Positions 42,014 through 50,078 of a stretch of 64,000 bases of DNA are shown in pieces. A program made the translations under genes and the position numbers. The stretch spans positions 186,001-250,000 of the forward strand of contig JAFKIL010000001.1 of assembly GCA_017306415.1 (NCBI GenBank). The letters run 5' to 3'. How positions within the stretch are numbered: position 1 is the first letter of the stretch; each line of letters begins with the position of its first letter. The DNA is from Microbacterium sp. Lineage in GTDB: Bacteria > Actinomycetota > Actinomycetes > Actinomycetales > Microbacteriaceae. The notes below the pieces were generated by a model. It saw only the letters and a program-made list of their open reading frames with translations, searched no databases and was not told where the DNA came from.

Positions 42014-42870
42014 ACCTGCTCGCCGCGCGGGGCGGCGGCATCCCGACCGGGGGCCAGCGTGGTCACCGGCAGCGGCTGAGGGCGCTTGGCGGTGACGTTG
42101 TCCCCGGACGACTGGTGCCGCAGGCGCCGCAGCACCCACGGGACGAAATACTCCCGCGCCCAGACCAGGTCGACCGCACGGGCCTCGCGCCACGTGCGTG
42201 TCGGGAAGGGGTCGGGCTGCATCGGCTCGAGGTCGTTGGTGACGTTGAGGGCGCGCAGCAACATCCTCGCGACCTCGTGATGGCCGAGCGTGTTGTAGTG
42301 CAGGCGGTCGTCGTCGAAGAAGCGCGGGTCCTGCACCTCCTTGAGCGCCCACTGATCGGCCACGATGCAGTCGTACCTCTCTGCGATGGCCCGGACGTTC
42401 TCGTTGTAGATCGCCACTTTTCCACGGATGCCCCGGAAGACGGGCGTGAAGTTCGTGTCGATGCCCGTGAAGACGACGACGGTGGCACCTCCGTCGGTCA
42501 GCCGGGCGACCGCGTCTTCGAAGAGCTCGGCGATCTTGTCCGGGTCGGTGCCGGGCCGGATGACGTCGTTGCCTCCCGCGGAGAACGTGATCAGGTCCGG
42601 CTTGAGTGCGAGGGCCGGCTCCACCTGCTCTGCCACGATCTGGCGGATGAGTCTGCCGCGCACGGCGAGATTCGCATAGGCGAAGTCGTCGACCTGGCTG
42701 GACAGCACCTCCGCCACCCGGTCGGCCCATCCCCGATGGCCACCGGGCGCCGACGGCTCCGGATCGCCGATCCCCTCGGTGAACGAGTCCCCGATCGCGA
42801 CGTAGCGCCGCCACGGATGCGGTCCGGCGTTGGGGATGTACGGGCTTCGACGATCGTCGCTGTCTGTCAT
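42010..42870 (-). CDS. SGNH/GDSL hydrolase
   Basis: 286-aa esterase/lipase-type hydrolase without an obvious signal peptide. Catalytic Ser in AIGDSFTEG (block I), Gly and Asn in TFSAGGNDV (blocks II/III) and Asp-His in DDDRLHYNTLGHHE (block V) are all visible. The C-terminal 60 residues are charged and poorly conserved. ATG 42868-42870 follows a GGAGGAGG Shine-Dalgarno. Confidence 0.87.
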   Translation of the reverse strand: MTDSDDRRSPYIPNAGPHPWRRYVAIGDSFTEGIGDPEPSAPGGHRGWADRVAEVLSSQVDDFAYANLAVRGRLIRQIVAEQVEPALALKPDLITFSAGGNDVIRPGTDPDKIAELFEDAVARLTDGGATVVVFTGIDTNFTPVFRGIRGKVAIYNENVRAIAERYDCIVADQWALKEVQDPRFFDDDRLHYNTLGHHEVARMLLRALNVTNDLEPMQPDPFPTRTWREARAVDLVWAREYFVPWVLRRLRHQSSGDNVTAKRPQPLPVTTLAPGRDAAAPRGEQV

Positions 42871-42975
42871 GAGGGCCCTCCTCCGTGCCTGCCGAACTCA
42901 GACTAGACCGCCCGGAACGGGGGAGGAGTCGCCTATCGTGGAGACTCGCTGTCCGCGTGCGGGAGGAGGTGCCGG

Positions 42976-44844
42976 GTGGAGCAGGACGCGACCGTCGCCG
43001 GCACCGGAGTCCCCGAACTGGCCGACGACCCCGCGCGGTCGGGTGGGCATCTCGGGAGCTTCGCGGCGGAGCACCTGTCGCCGTCGTACCCCCAGCGCGC
43101 GCCGTGGGGCACCGCGCAACGACTGCGTGCGTGGCAGGCCGAGGCGCTCGACCTCTACTTCGGCCTCGATGGGCCGGACGGCGTCGGCGGCGGGCCTCGG
43201 GACTTCCTCGCGGCGGCGACGCCCGGCGCGGGGAAGACGACCTTCGCGCTCCGCCTCGCGAGCGAGCTGCTGCGCCGTGGCATCGTCGACCGGATCGTTG
43301 TCGTCGCGCCCACCGAGCACCTGAAGACCCAGTGGGCGGATGCCGCAGCCCGCGTCTCCATCCGACTCGATCCGTCGTTCAGCAACCGTCACGCGGCGCC
43401 CTCCCGCCAGTATCACGGCGTCGCGGTCACGTACGCGCAGGTGGCGGTGAAGTCGTCGGTGCATCAGCGGCTGGTGCTCGACAGGCGCACGCTCGTGATC
43501 CTCGACGAGGTGCACCACGGCGGCGACGCCCTGAGCTGGGGCGACGCGCTGCGCGACGCGTACGCGCGGGCTACGCGCCGCCTCCTGCTCAGCGGGACAC
43601 CGTTCCGGAGCGATACCGCCCCCATCCCGTTCGTCGAATACCACCCCGATCCGCACGGCATCCGCGTCTCGCGCACGGACTACAGCTACGGCTACCGGCG
43701 GGCGCTCGAGGACGGCGTCGTGCGTCCGGTCATGTTCCTCGTCTACGCCGGCCGCATGCGGTGGCGCACCAAGGCCGGCGACGAGATGGAGGCGCAGCTC
43801 GGCCAGGACAACACGAAGGACGTCACGGCGCAGGCATGGCGGACGGCCCTCGATCCCGACGGCGAGTGGATCCCCGCCGTCCTCCGCTCGGCGGATCGGC
43901 GGCTGACCGAGGTCCGGGAGCAGGTCCCCGACGCGGGCGGCCTCGTGATAGCCACGGACCAGACGGCCGCCCGCGCATATGCGGCCATCCTCGAGGGCGT
44001 CACCGGCGAGGCGCCGACGGTGGTCCTCTCGGACGAGGCCGAGGCATCGAGCCGCATCGAGTCGTTCGCGCAGGGGTCTAGCCGATGGATGGTGGCCGTG
44101 CGGATGGTTTCCGAGGGGGTGGACGTGCCCCGCCTGTCGGTGGGCGTCTACGCCACGTCCGCCTCCACGCCGCTCTTCTTCGCGCAGGCTATCGGCCGGT
44201 TCGTGCGTGCGCGGCGGCGTGGTGAGACGGCCAGTGTGTTCCTCCCCAACGTCCCGCAGCTGCTCGCGCTGGCCAACGAGCTCGAGCGTCAGCGCGACCA
44301 CGCGCTCGATCGTGACGGCGACGGCGACGAGTGGAACGCCGAAGAGGACCTGATGGATGCGGCGGAGCGCGAGGAGTCCGCGTCGGATGCGCTCACCGAG
44401 GAGTTCTCGTATCAGGCGCTCGGGTCCCTGGCCCACTTCGACCGCGTGCTCTACGACGGTCGCGAGTTCGGCCAGCTCGCCGTCCCCGGCACGCCGGAGG
44501 AGGAGGAGTTCCTCGGTCTCCCCGGCCTCCTCGAACCCGAGCACGTGCACGACCTCCTCATGCAGCGGCAGGCCCGGCAGACGCGCCACCGGCACGCACG
44601 GGAGGCGAGTCAGGAGCCCACCGAGACCCCGGATGCGCCGCCGCAGGCGCTCCATCGGACGCTGCGCGAGCAGCGTCAGCTGCTCAACAGTCTCGTCGGC
44701 CTCTACGCGCGGCAGAGCGGCGAGCCCCACGCCATGGTCCACGCCGAGCTGCGTCGGCTGTGCGGCGGCCCGGCGGTACCTCAGGCGACCGTGGCGCAGC
44801 TCCAAGCGCGCATCGACCTGCTGCGCCGCCGCGTGCACTCGTGA
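42976..44844 (+). CDS. DEAD/DEAH-box helicase, superfamily 2
   Basis: 622-aa helicase. Motif I is TPGAGKTTFA, motif II DEVHH, motif III LLSGTPF; the C-terminal domain has VSEGVDVPRLSVGVYAT and QAIGRFVRARR (motif VI). This arrangement resembles type III restriction/UvrB-like helicases found as housekeeping genes in Actinobacteria. GTG 42976 has a GGAGGAGG Shine-Dalgarno. No methylase or nuclease partner is adjacent, so I do not call it a restriction system. A C-terminal coiled stretch (LHRTLREQRQLLNSL) follows. Confidence 0.85.
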   Translation: MEQDATVAGTGVPELADDPARSGGHLGSFAAEHLSPSYPQRAPWGTAQRLRAWQAEALDLYFGLDGPDGVGGGPRDFLAAATPGAGKTTFALRLASELLRRGIVDRIVVVAPTEHLKTQWADAAARVSIRLDPSFSNRHAAPSRQYHGVAVTYAQVAVKSSVHQRLVLDRRTLVILDEVHHGGDALSWGDALRDAYARATRRLLLSGTPFRSDTAPIPFVEYHPDPHGIRVSRTDYSYGYRRALEDGVVRPVMFLVYAGRMRWRTKAGDEMEAQLGQDNTKDVTAQAWRTALDPDGEWIPAVLRSADRRLTEVREQVPDAGGLVIATDQTAARAYAAILEGVTGEAPTVVLSDEAEASSRIESFAQGSSRWMVAVRMVSEGVDVPRLSVGVYATSASTPLFFAQAIGRFVRARRRGETASVFLPNVPQLLALANELERQRDHALDRDGDGDEWNAEEDLMDAAEREESASDALTEEFSYQALGSLAHFDRVLYDGREFGQLAVPGTPEEEEFLGLPGLLEPEHVHDLLMQRQARQTRHRHAREASQEPTETPDAPPQALHRTLREQRQLLNSLVGLYARQSGEPHAMVHAELRRLCGGPAVPQATVAQLQARIDLLRRRVHS

Positions 44845-44963
44845 GCGACGCCCGGTTCTTCGGTTCGGAAACCCGAAATGCTGGCAATCGAGGAGAATCC
44901 GCGGAGGCCCTCCCGGGCGCCGGGTAATCTCGACGGGTCCCCGACCCCCTGGAGAAGTCCGCC

Positions 44964-46055
44964 GTGCCTGGAACCGCTGCCGTGCAGCCGACGCCCCGCG
45001 AGCGGCGACGCTGGTCGCGCTATCTCGTGAACGAGCGGGCCGAGGCGCGCGTCTATCGTGAGCTGGCCGGTCGGCGCACCGGCGAGGAGCGCGACATCCT
45101 CCTCGCCCTGGCGGACGCCGAGGGTCGGCACGAGGCGCACTGGCTGGAGCTGCTCGGAGGTGAGCCGGAGGCGCTGCCCAGAGCGTCGACCGGCACGAGG
45201 CTGCTCGGATGGATGGCGAAGCACTTCGGCTCGATCTTCGTCCTCGCGCTCGCGCAGAACGCGGAGGGCCGCTCGCCGTACGACGACGATCCGCATGCCA
45301 CGGCAGCGATGGCGGCGGATGAGAAGGTCCATCAGGAGGTCGTTCGGGGTCTCGCCGCGCGCGGCCGGCGTCGGCTCTCGGGCACCTTCCGCGCTGCCGT
45401 GTTCGGTGCCAACGACGGTCTGGTGTCCAACCTGGCTCTCGTGATGGGCATCGGTGCGACCGGAGTCGCGCCCAAGTTCGTCCTGTTCAGCGGGATCGCG
45501 GGTCTCCTCGCGGGCGCGCTCTCGATGGGAGCCGGGGAGTTCGTCTCCGTCCGCTCGCAGCGGGAGCTGCTCGAGGCCACGGAGCCCGGCGAGTTCGCGG
45601 ACGGTGTCCTGCCCGATCTCGACCTCGACGCGAACGAGCTCGCGCTCGTCTTCCGGTCCCGTGGCATGGGCGAACAGGATGCGCTCGATCGCGCGCGGCG
45701 AGCCCTCGAACGCGAGCGCGGGACCGTCGCGCATCCGCGCACCGGCCCCATCGGCGTCCCTGCGGGGCACGATGTGGTCGGAAGCGCGTGGGGGGCGGCG
45801 CTCTCCAGCTTCCTCTTCTTCGCCTCCGGCGCCATCATCCCGGTGCTCCCGTGGATCTTCGGACTCTCCGGGTTCGCCGCGGTCGCCGTCGCCCTGCTTC
45901 TGGTCGGCATCGCATTGATGTCCACCGGAGCGATGGTGGGCCTTCTGTCCGGCGGGCCTCCACTGCGGCGCGCACTCCGGCAGCTCCTCATCGGATTCGG
46001 GGCCGCGGCCATCACGTACGGCCTCGGCTTGCTGTTCGACGTGTCCCTGGGCTGA
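44964..46055 (+). CDS. Ferritin-like/VIT1 fusion iron transporter (erythrin-VIT1)
   Basis: 363 aa. The N-terminal ferritin-like domain (residues about 15-130) has Glu/His pairs (NERAEARVYREL, AEGRHEAHW, DEKVHQEVV) suited to a di-iron site. A C-terminal VIT1/CCC1 domain follows with FGANDGLVSNLALVMGI, GALSMGAGEFVSV and several helices. Homologues such as MbfA export iron or manganese from the cytoplasm. GTG 44964 is preceded by GGAG. It would counterbalance the siderophore importer. Confidence 0.88.
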   Translation: MPGTAAVQPTPRERRRWSRYLVNERAEARVYRELAGRRTGEERDILLALADAEGRHEAHWLELLGGEPEALPRASTGTRLLGWMAKHFGSIFVLALAQNAEGRSPYDDDPHATAAMAADEKVHQEVVRGLAARGRRRLSGTFRAAVFGANDGLVSNLALVMGIGATGVAPKFVLFSGIAGLLAGALSMGAGEFVSVRSQRELLEATEPGEFADGVLPDLDLDANELALVFRSRGMGEQDALDRARRALERERGTVAHPRTGPIGVPAGHDVVGSAWGAALSSFLFFASGAIIPVLPWIFGLSGFAAVAVALLLVGIALMSTGAMVGLLSGGPPLRRALRQLLIGFGAAAITYGLGLLFDVSLG

Positions 46056-46283
46056 TCGACGGTCGCATAGCGCACGGAGCGTGCTGACGCCAGACCCACG
46101 ATGTGGGGGATTACGTCCCCTCAGCGGGCCGGTCGTCCCCAGAAATGGGGGTTTTCTCCACAGGTTCGTGGATTCCCCGCGCACACCGTCGCGCGCGCGC
46201 CATGATCGGGTGAAACGCATGCATGAATGCGTGGTCATTAGACGTGTGGTGCACATCTACAGGTTCGAAAGGAGAGTGGATCC
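46056..46283. promoter_or_regulatory. Intergenic region with stacked inverted repeats before the secreted-protein gene
   Basis: 228 bp without a gene. Near the left side are three overlapping or neighbouring inverted repeats: CCCAC/GTGGG (46095-46107), GGGGA/TCCCC (46106-46120) and CCCCA/TGGGG with a GAAA loop followed by TTTT (46137-46155). The last is a plausible weak terminator for the iron transporter. ACGCAT/ATGCGT with a 6-bp centre (46215-46232) is a candidate operator. A good Shine-Dalgarno AAAGGAGAG (46268-46276) precedes ATG 46284. No convincing -35/-10 pair is found. Confidence 0.45.
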
Positions 46284-46832
46284 ATGAAGAGACTCGGCTT
46301 GCTGGTGGGGGCGCTGATCGTCGTCGCCGGCGTTGCATCCGGGACCGGAGCACAGGCTGCGACGGGTGACGACGGGACAGGCGGTTCCACCGCGCAGCAG
46401 CGCCAGGCGCAGGCGGTGGCGGCTTGGGAGGGCACGGCGGGGAACATGACCCGTGACACGCGCTCCGCGTCGAAGTCGTCGGCTGCGGCGGTTGCCGCCG
46501 CCTCGAGCGGCGGCACGCACACGATGAGGCTCTACCGAGGTTCGTGGCTCATGTGGGCGCAGGAGTCCGTGCAGTACGGCTACTCCGGCGACGGCCGCAC
46601 GGTGAACTGGAGCTCGGCGTGGCAGGACTCCGGCTGGGTGTTCCCCAACAGCGTCAAGGAGGGCGGCACGCAGCGCTTCTACAAGTCGTCCACACTCCAC
46701 TCGTGGCGAGGCAAGTACACCGTCGGTGCCGGTGTGCCCACGCCGTGGGGCAACGCGAACGTCTACAGCGCGTCGTCCACCGCACGATCCGATATCAAGA
46801 ACATCGGCTCGATCCAGTGGTGGCAGAACTGA
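46284..46832 (+). CDS. Secreted Trp-rich, Cys-free protein; possible bacteriocin-like product
   Basis: Not securely recognised. 182 aa. Residues 1-26 form a Sec signal peptide (MKRLGLLVGALIVVAGVA, cleavage likely after GAQA). The mature part has an Ala/Ser-rich region up to about residue 75 and a C-terminal block with most of the ten tryptophans (GSWLMWAQ, NWSSAWQDSGW, HSWRGKY, TPWGNAN, IQWWQN). There is no cysteine. The Trp/Tyr/Gly style, secretion and adjacent ABC transporter recall lactococcin 972-type bacteriocins, but the similarity is weak and the protein is about twice as long. It overlaps the ATPase gene. Confidence 0.6.
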   Translation: MKRLGLLVGALIVVAGVASGTGAQAATGDDGTGGSTAQQRQAQAVAAWEGTAGNMTRDTRSASKSSAAAVAAASSGGTHTMRLYRGSWLMWAQESVQYGYSGDGRTVNWSSAWQDSGWVFPNSVKEGGTQRFYKSSTLHSWRGKYTVGAGVPTPWGNANVYSASSTARSDIKNIGSIQWWQN

Positions 46833-47500
46833 CCGCATCGCTGCGCGCCACCGGACTGCGAAAGTCCTTCGGCTCCCGGGTCGTGCTCGATCTCGACTTC
46901 GAGCTCGGCCCGGGACAGTTCGCCCTCCTGCTGGGGGAGAACGGCGTCGGGAAGTCCACGTTCCTCCGGTGCCTGCTCGGACTGGAGAATCACCCCGGGG
47001 CCGTGCGAGTGGACGGAAGGCCCTCGCGGGGCGCGATCGTCGGCGTGCTCGACCAGCCGGTGATGTATCCGTCGTGGACGGGCGCGCAGAACATGCGGTA
47101 TCTCCTCAACGACCGGACGGCACCGCGTTCTGCGGTTGCCCTCCGCCTCGCGGGCACGGGTCTTCTGCGCATGCGGGTCGGCGCGATGTCCACCGGGCAG
47201 AAGAAGATGCTCCTCCTCGCGACCGCGCTGGCCGGGACCGCGTCGATCGTTCTCCTGGACGAGTTCGCCAACGGGCTCGACCGGGAGGCGCGTTCGCGCT
47301 TCCGCCGGGAGGTGAAGGCGGACCTGGCTCGTGGTCGGAGCTTCATTGCGACCGGGCACGACCTCTCCGTCTTCGAGGACCTGCCGAGCCGGGTGGTCGT
47401 CATGCGGTCGGGCCGATTGGACGACGTCACCGCGGAGTACGAGCGACACCATGACATCGAGGGAATCTATGAGACGCACGTGGTCAGAACTCGTCCGTGA
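46820..47500 (+). CDS. ABC transporter ATPase of the secreted-protein module
   Basis: 226 aa. Walker A GENGVGKST; the signature region is unusual, MSTGQKKMLLLATAL with STGQ in place of SGGQ; Walker B IVLLDEFANGLDREA; H-loop ATGHDLSV. GTG 46820 (or 46817) overlaps the 3' end of the secreted-protein gene, so the two are coupled. It pairs with the next gene. By analogy with bacteriocin loci it may drive export or self-immunity; that is inference. Confidence 0.82.
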   Translation: MAELTASLRATGLRKSFGSRVVLDLDFELGPGQFALLLGENGVGKSTFLRCLLGLENHPGAVRVDGRPSRGAIVGVLDQPVMYPSWTGAQNMRYLLNDRTAPRSAVALRLAGTGLLRMRVGAMSTGQKKMLLLATALAGTASIVLLDEFANGLDREARSRFRREVKADLARGRSFIATGHDLSVFEDLPSRVVVMRSGRLDDVTAEYERHHDIEGIYETHVVRTRP

Positions 47501-48419
47501 GACGCGCTGGCTCACCAGCAGCCGCGCCGCTCTCCTCCTGGCGACCGCGGCTGTCGCCGCCGCGGTCTGGGGTGCCGTCTCCGGGGCGACGTCGGTGCTG
47601 AGCGCCGTCGCCACGTTCCACGGCACGCTCGATCGCTATCGGTCGCACGGCGAGGACATCGCGGGAGCACTGTCGGCGCCGTCGGTGGTGACGGGTGATG
47701 CGGCACAGCAGATCATCTCCAACCCCCTCCGTTACGACCTGGATCAGGCGGCACTCGCCTACACGCAAGTGCTGCCCACCGGGGCTGCGAGCAGCACGCT
47801 CAGCCTGTGCGCGCTTCTGTTCTTCCCGCTGATCGGCTTCGCCTTCGGCGTCTTCGTGTCGACGCACGACGTGACCTCCGGATCGATCGTGTTCCGCTGG
47901 CCGCGGGCGGGGCTCATCCCGTTCGCCGCGAGCAAGCCGTTGCTGATCGTCCTCGTCATGTGCGCTCTGGCAGCGGTGACCGGAGCGACCGCGGTACCGC
48001 TGTCCCTGCTGGCCCAGCTGTCCGTCGACCGGGCGGCGGCCGACGTCACCGCGTTCGTCGGCGCCGCCCCTTCCCTGCAGCGCACCGCGACGATCGGGAC
48101 ACTCGCGGTCCTGACCGGATCCGTCTCCGGCGCGTTGGGGCTGTTCGTCGGAAGCGTGACACGCAACCGCACCTTCACGATCGCGGCGTTCGGGCTCGCG
48201 TATTTCCTGGTCCCCCTGATCGGACGGATCGATCCGCGGAACCTCGTCACGAGCGCGGGAGCGAAGGCGTTCTACTTCGTGGGTCAATTCCAGCCGCAGG
48301 GCATCGGGACCACCCGTCCATGGGTCGCGGTGGTCGTCCTCATCGCCGGCGGGGTGTGCCTCGTGGGCCTGTCGCTCATCCCGTGGCGGGTGCGGGCTCG
48401 TACGGCCCGGCACTCCTGA
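47469..48419 (+). CDS. Membrane permease of the secreted-protein module
   Basis: 316-aa polytopic membrane protein with about six hydrophobic segments (ALLLATAAVAAAVWGAVSG, LSLCALLFFPLIGFAFGVF, LLIVLVMCALAAVTG, TIAAFGLAYFLVPLIG, VAVVVLIAGGVCLVGLSL). A long extracytoplasmic loop lies between helices 1 and 2, the layout of ABC-2-type permeases. ATG 47469 has GAGGGA upstream and overlaps the ATPase gene; ATG 47451 is the alternative. No close family is recognised, and it is much shorter than the integral membrane proteins usually found with lactococcin 972. Confidence 0.75.
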   Translation: MRRTWSELVRETRWLTSSRAALLLATAAVAAAVWGAVSGATSVLSAVATFHGTLDRYRSHGEDIAGALSAPSVVTGDAAQQIISNPLRYDLDQAALAYTQVLPTGAASSTLSLCALLFFPLIGFAFGVFVSTHDVTSGSIVFRWPRAGLIPFAASKPLLIVLVMCALAAVTGATAVPLSLLAQLSVDRAAADVTAFVGAAPSLQRTATIGTLAVLTGSVSGALGLFVGSVTRNRTFTIAAFGLAYFLVPLIGRIDPRNLVTSAGAKAFYFVGQFQPQGIGTTRPWVAVVVLIAGGVCLVGLSLIPWRVRARTARHS

Positions 48420-48456
48420 CGGGAGCCGCCCGCGAGCGGGCCGCTCGGTAAATGAC

Positions 48457-48482
48457 GAAGGCCCCCGGATCCGGGGGCCTTC
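48457..48482. terminator. Bidirectional terminator, permease / tRNA-Leu
   Basis: Perfect 26-bp palindrome: GAAGGCCCCCGGA folds on TCCGGGGGCCTTC. It ends the secreted-protein operon on the plus strand and can end the tRNA transcript on the minus strand. Confidence 0.85.
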
Positions 48483-48504
48483 CTCATTCGCTCCACGAGC
48501 ACTG

Positions 48505-48588
48505 TGCGCGAGGGGGGACTTGAACCCCCACGCCCTTTCGGGCACTAGCACCTCAAGCTAGCGCGTCTACCTATTCCGCCACCCGCGC
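48505..48588 (-). tRNA. tRNA-Leu (anticodon GAG)
   Basis: 84-nt class II tRNA on the minus strand. The acceptor stem GCGCGGG pairs with CTCGCGC (one G-U), discriminator A. The anticodon loop is TTGAGGT on a GCTAGC/GCTAGT stem, giving anticodon GAG, which reads CUC/CUU leucine codons. There is a long variable arm (TGCCCGAAAGGGCG), and the T-arm is GGGGG-TTCAAGT-CCCCC. CCA is not encoded. Its 3' end points at the secreted-protein/ABC module. Confidence 0.96.
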
Positions 48589-48719
48589 AGGTGGTTCCGG
48601 TTTCGCAACCGAGGATCGACATTACCATGTTCCGCACACCCGCGAGAATCCCGCCACGGCCGCCGTAACGGCCCGCCGTGATGCGGGGACCACGGACCGC
48701 CGGCCGCCCGGACCCCCGG

Positions 48720-48725
48720 TAGCCT
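48720..48725 (+). promoter_or_regulatory. -10 hexamer TAGCCT for the M20 peptidase
   Basis: TAGCCT-GGAGCGC-ATG 48733. GGAG ends only 3 nt from the ATG, too close for efficient initiation, so a leaderless start is likely. Confidence 0.45.
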
Positions 48726-48732
48726 GGAGCGC

Positions 48733-50040
48733 ATGCCCAGCCCCGAGGTGCCCGCCGCGCTGTCCGACGTCGTCCGTGTGGCGAGGGATCTCATCCGCAT
48801 CGATACCAGCAACTTCGGAGGCGGCCGCTCGAAGGGCGAGCGTGAAGCCGCGGAATACGTCGGTGCGTATCTCGAGGGGCTCGGCCTCCGGCCGGAGTAC
48901 TTCGAGCCGATCGACCGCCGCACGAACGTGCACGTGCGGATCCCCGGTCGCGATGCCGCGAAGCCGGCCCTGATTCTCCACGGACATCTCGACGTCGTGC
49001 CCGCGATCGCGGACGATTGGAGCGTCGACCCCTTCGGAGGCGAGATCCGGGACGGGATGCTGTGGGGCCGCGGTGCGGTGGACATGAAGGACATGGACGC
49101 AATGATCCTGACCTCCGTCGCCGAGATCCTTCGATCGGGCAGGCAGCCGGAGCGCGATCTGATCGTCACGTTCTTCGCCGACGAGGAGAACGGCGGTATC
49201 GAAGGTTCGGTCCTCGTCGCCCGCGACCGCCCGGAGTGGTTCGCCGGCGCGACGGAGGCGATCAGCGAGGTGGGCGGCTACTCGATCGCTGTCGGAGACC
49301 GGCGCGCCTATCTCCTCCAGGTCGGCGAGAAGGCCCTGATCTGGCTCAAGCTGATCGCCCGAGGACGCGCCGGCCACGGCAGCCGATTCCACCCGGAGAA
49401 CGCGGTCACCCGTCTGGCAGAGGCGGTGGCGGCGCTCGGGCGCACGGACTGGCCGATCAGCCTCACGGACACGACCCGTCAGCTGCTCGACGGTCTGGCG
49501 GAGCTGAGCGCCGGCGACCGTGGCGACCCGGATGCGCTCGCCGACGCCGCGGGACCGGCATCCCCGTTCCTCCGCTCCACTCTTCGCACCACGACGAACC
49601 CGACCGGCCTCACGGCGGGGTACAAGCACAATGTCATCCCGGACCGCGCCGAGGCGCTCATCGACGTGCGCGTGCTCCCCGGCGCGGAGGCGGAGGCTCT
49701 CGCGGAGATCCGGAGGATCGTCGGGGACGGGATCGAGGTGGAGATCGTCGTCCAGGACATCGGACTCGAGGTCCCGTTCGCGGGGGACCTCGTCGATGCC
49801 ATGGTGGGCGTGCTCGGTCGCCACGACCCCGGGGTCCCCGTCATCCCATATCTGATGGGCGGAGGCACGGACAACAAGGCGCTGGCTCGCCTCGGAATCG
49901 CCGGTTACGGGTTCGCGCCGCTGCGGTTGCCCGCCGACCTCGACTTCACCGGCATGTTCCACGGTGTCGACGAGCGTGTCCCGTTGGACGCCCTCGAGTT
50001 CGGCCAGCGGGTGCTCACGGACCTCCTGCTCACCTACTGA
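48733..50040 (+). CDS. M20-family metallopeptidase (ArgE/DapE-like)
   Basis: 435-aa zinc peptidase. Metal ligands lie in LHGHLDVVPA (His, Asp), GRGAVDMKDM (Asp) and FADEENGG (Glu-Glu catalytic/metal); a dimerisation domain with RAGHGSRFH is inserted, and the last ligand His is in GMFHGVDERV. This architecture fits M20 amidohydrolases/dipeptidases such as acetylornithine deacetylase or succinyl-DAP desuccinylase relatives. In Actinobacteria such stand-alone genes are usually dipeptidases; substrate is not determined. Confidence 0.87.
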   Translation: MPSPEVPAALSDVVRVARDLIRIDTSNFGGGRSKGEREAAEYVGAYLEGLGLRPEYFEPIDRRTNVHVRIPGRDAAKPALILHGHLDVVPAIADDWSVDPFGGEIRDGMLWGRGAVDMKDMDAMILTSVAEILRSGRQPERDLIVTFFADEENGGIEGSVLVARDRPEWFAGATEAISEVGGYSIAVGDRRAYLLQVGEKALIWLKLIARGRAGHGSRFHPENAVTRLAEAVAALGRTDWPISLTDTTRQLLDGLAELSAGDRGDPDALADAAGPASPFLRSTLRTTTNPTGLTAGYKHNVIPDRAEALIDVRVLPGAEAEALAEIRRIVGDGIEVEIVVQDIGLEVPFAGDLVDAMVGVLGRHDPGVPVIPYLMGGGTDNKALARLGIAGYGFAPLRLPADLDFTGMFHGVDERVPLDALEFGQRVLTDLLLTY

Positions 50041-50078
50041 TCGTGGCGCGAGTCCGGTCCGACCACTGAAAGGCGCCC

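Noticed and set aside
42976..44844. Restriction-modification or defence system based on the SF2 helicase
   Set aside because: No methyltransferase, nuclease or other defence domain is adjacent, and this helicase type is common in Actinobacteria as a single gene.
46095..46120. tRNA remnant or att site resembling the tRNA-Leu T-arm
   Set aside because: G-run/C-run pairing looks similar, but the T-loop TTC is missing and only about 11 of 16 bases match, so it is not evidence for an integrated element.
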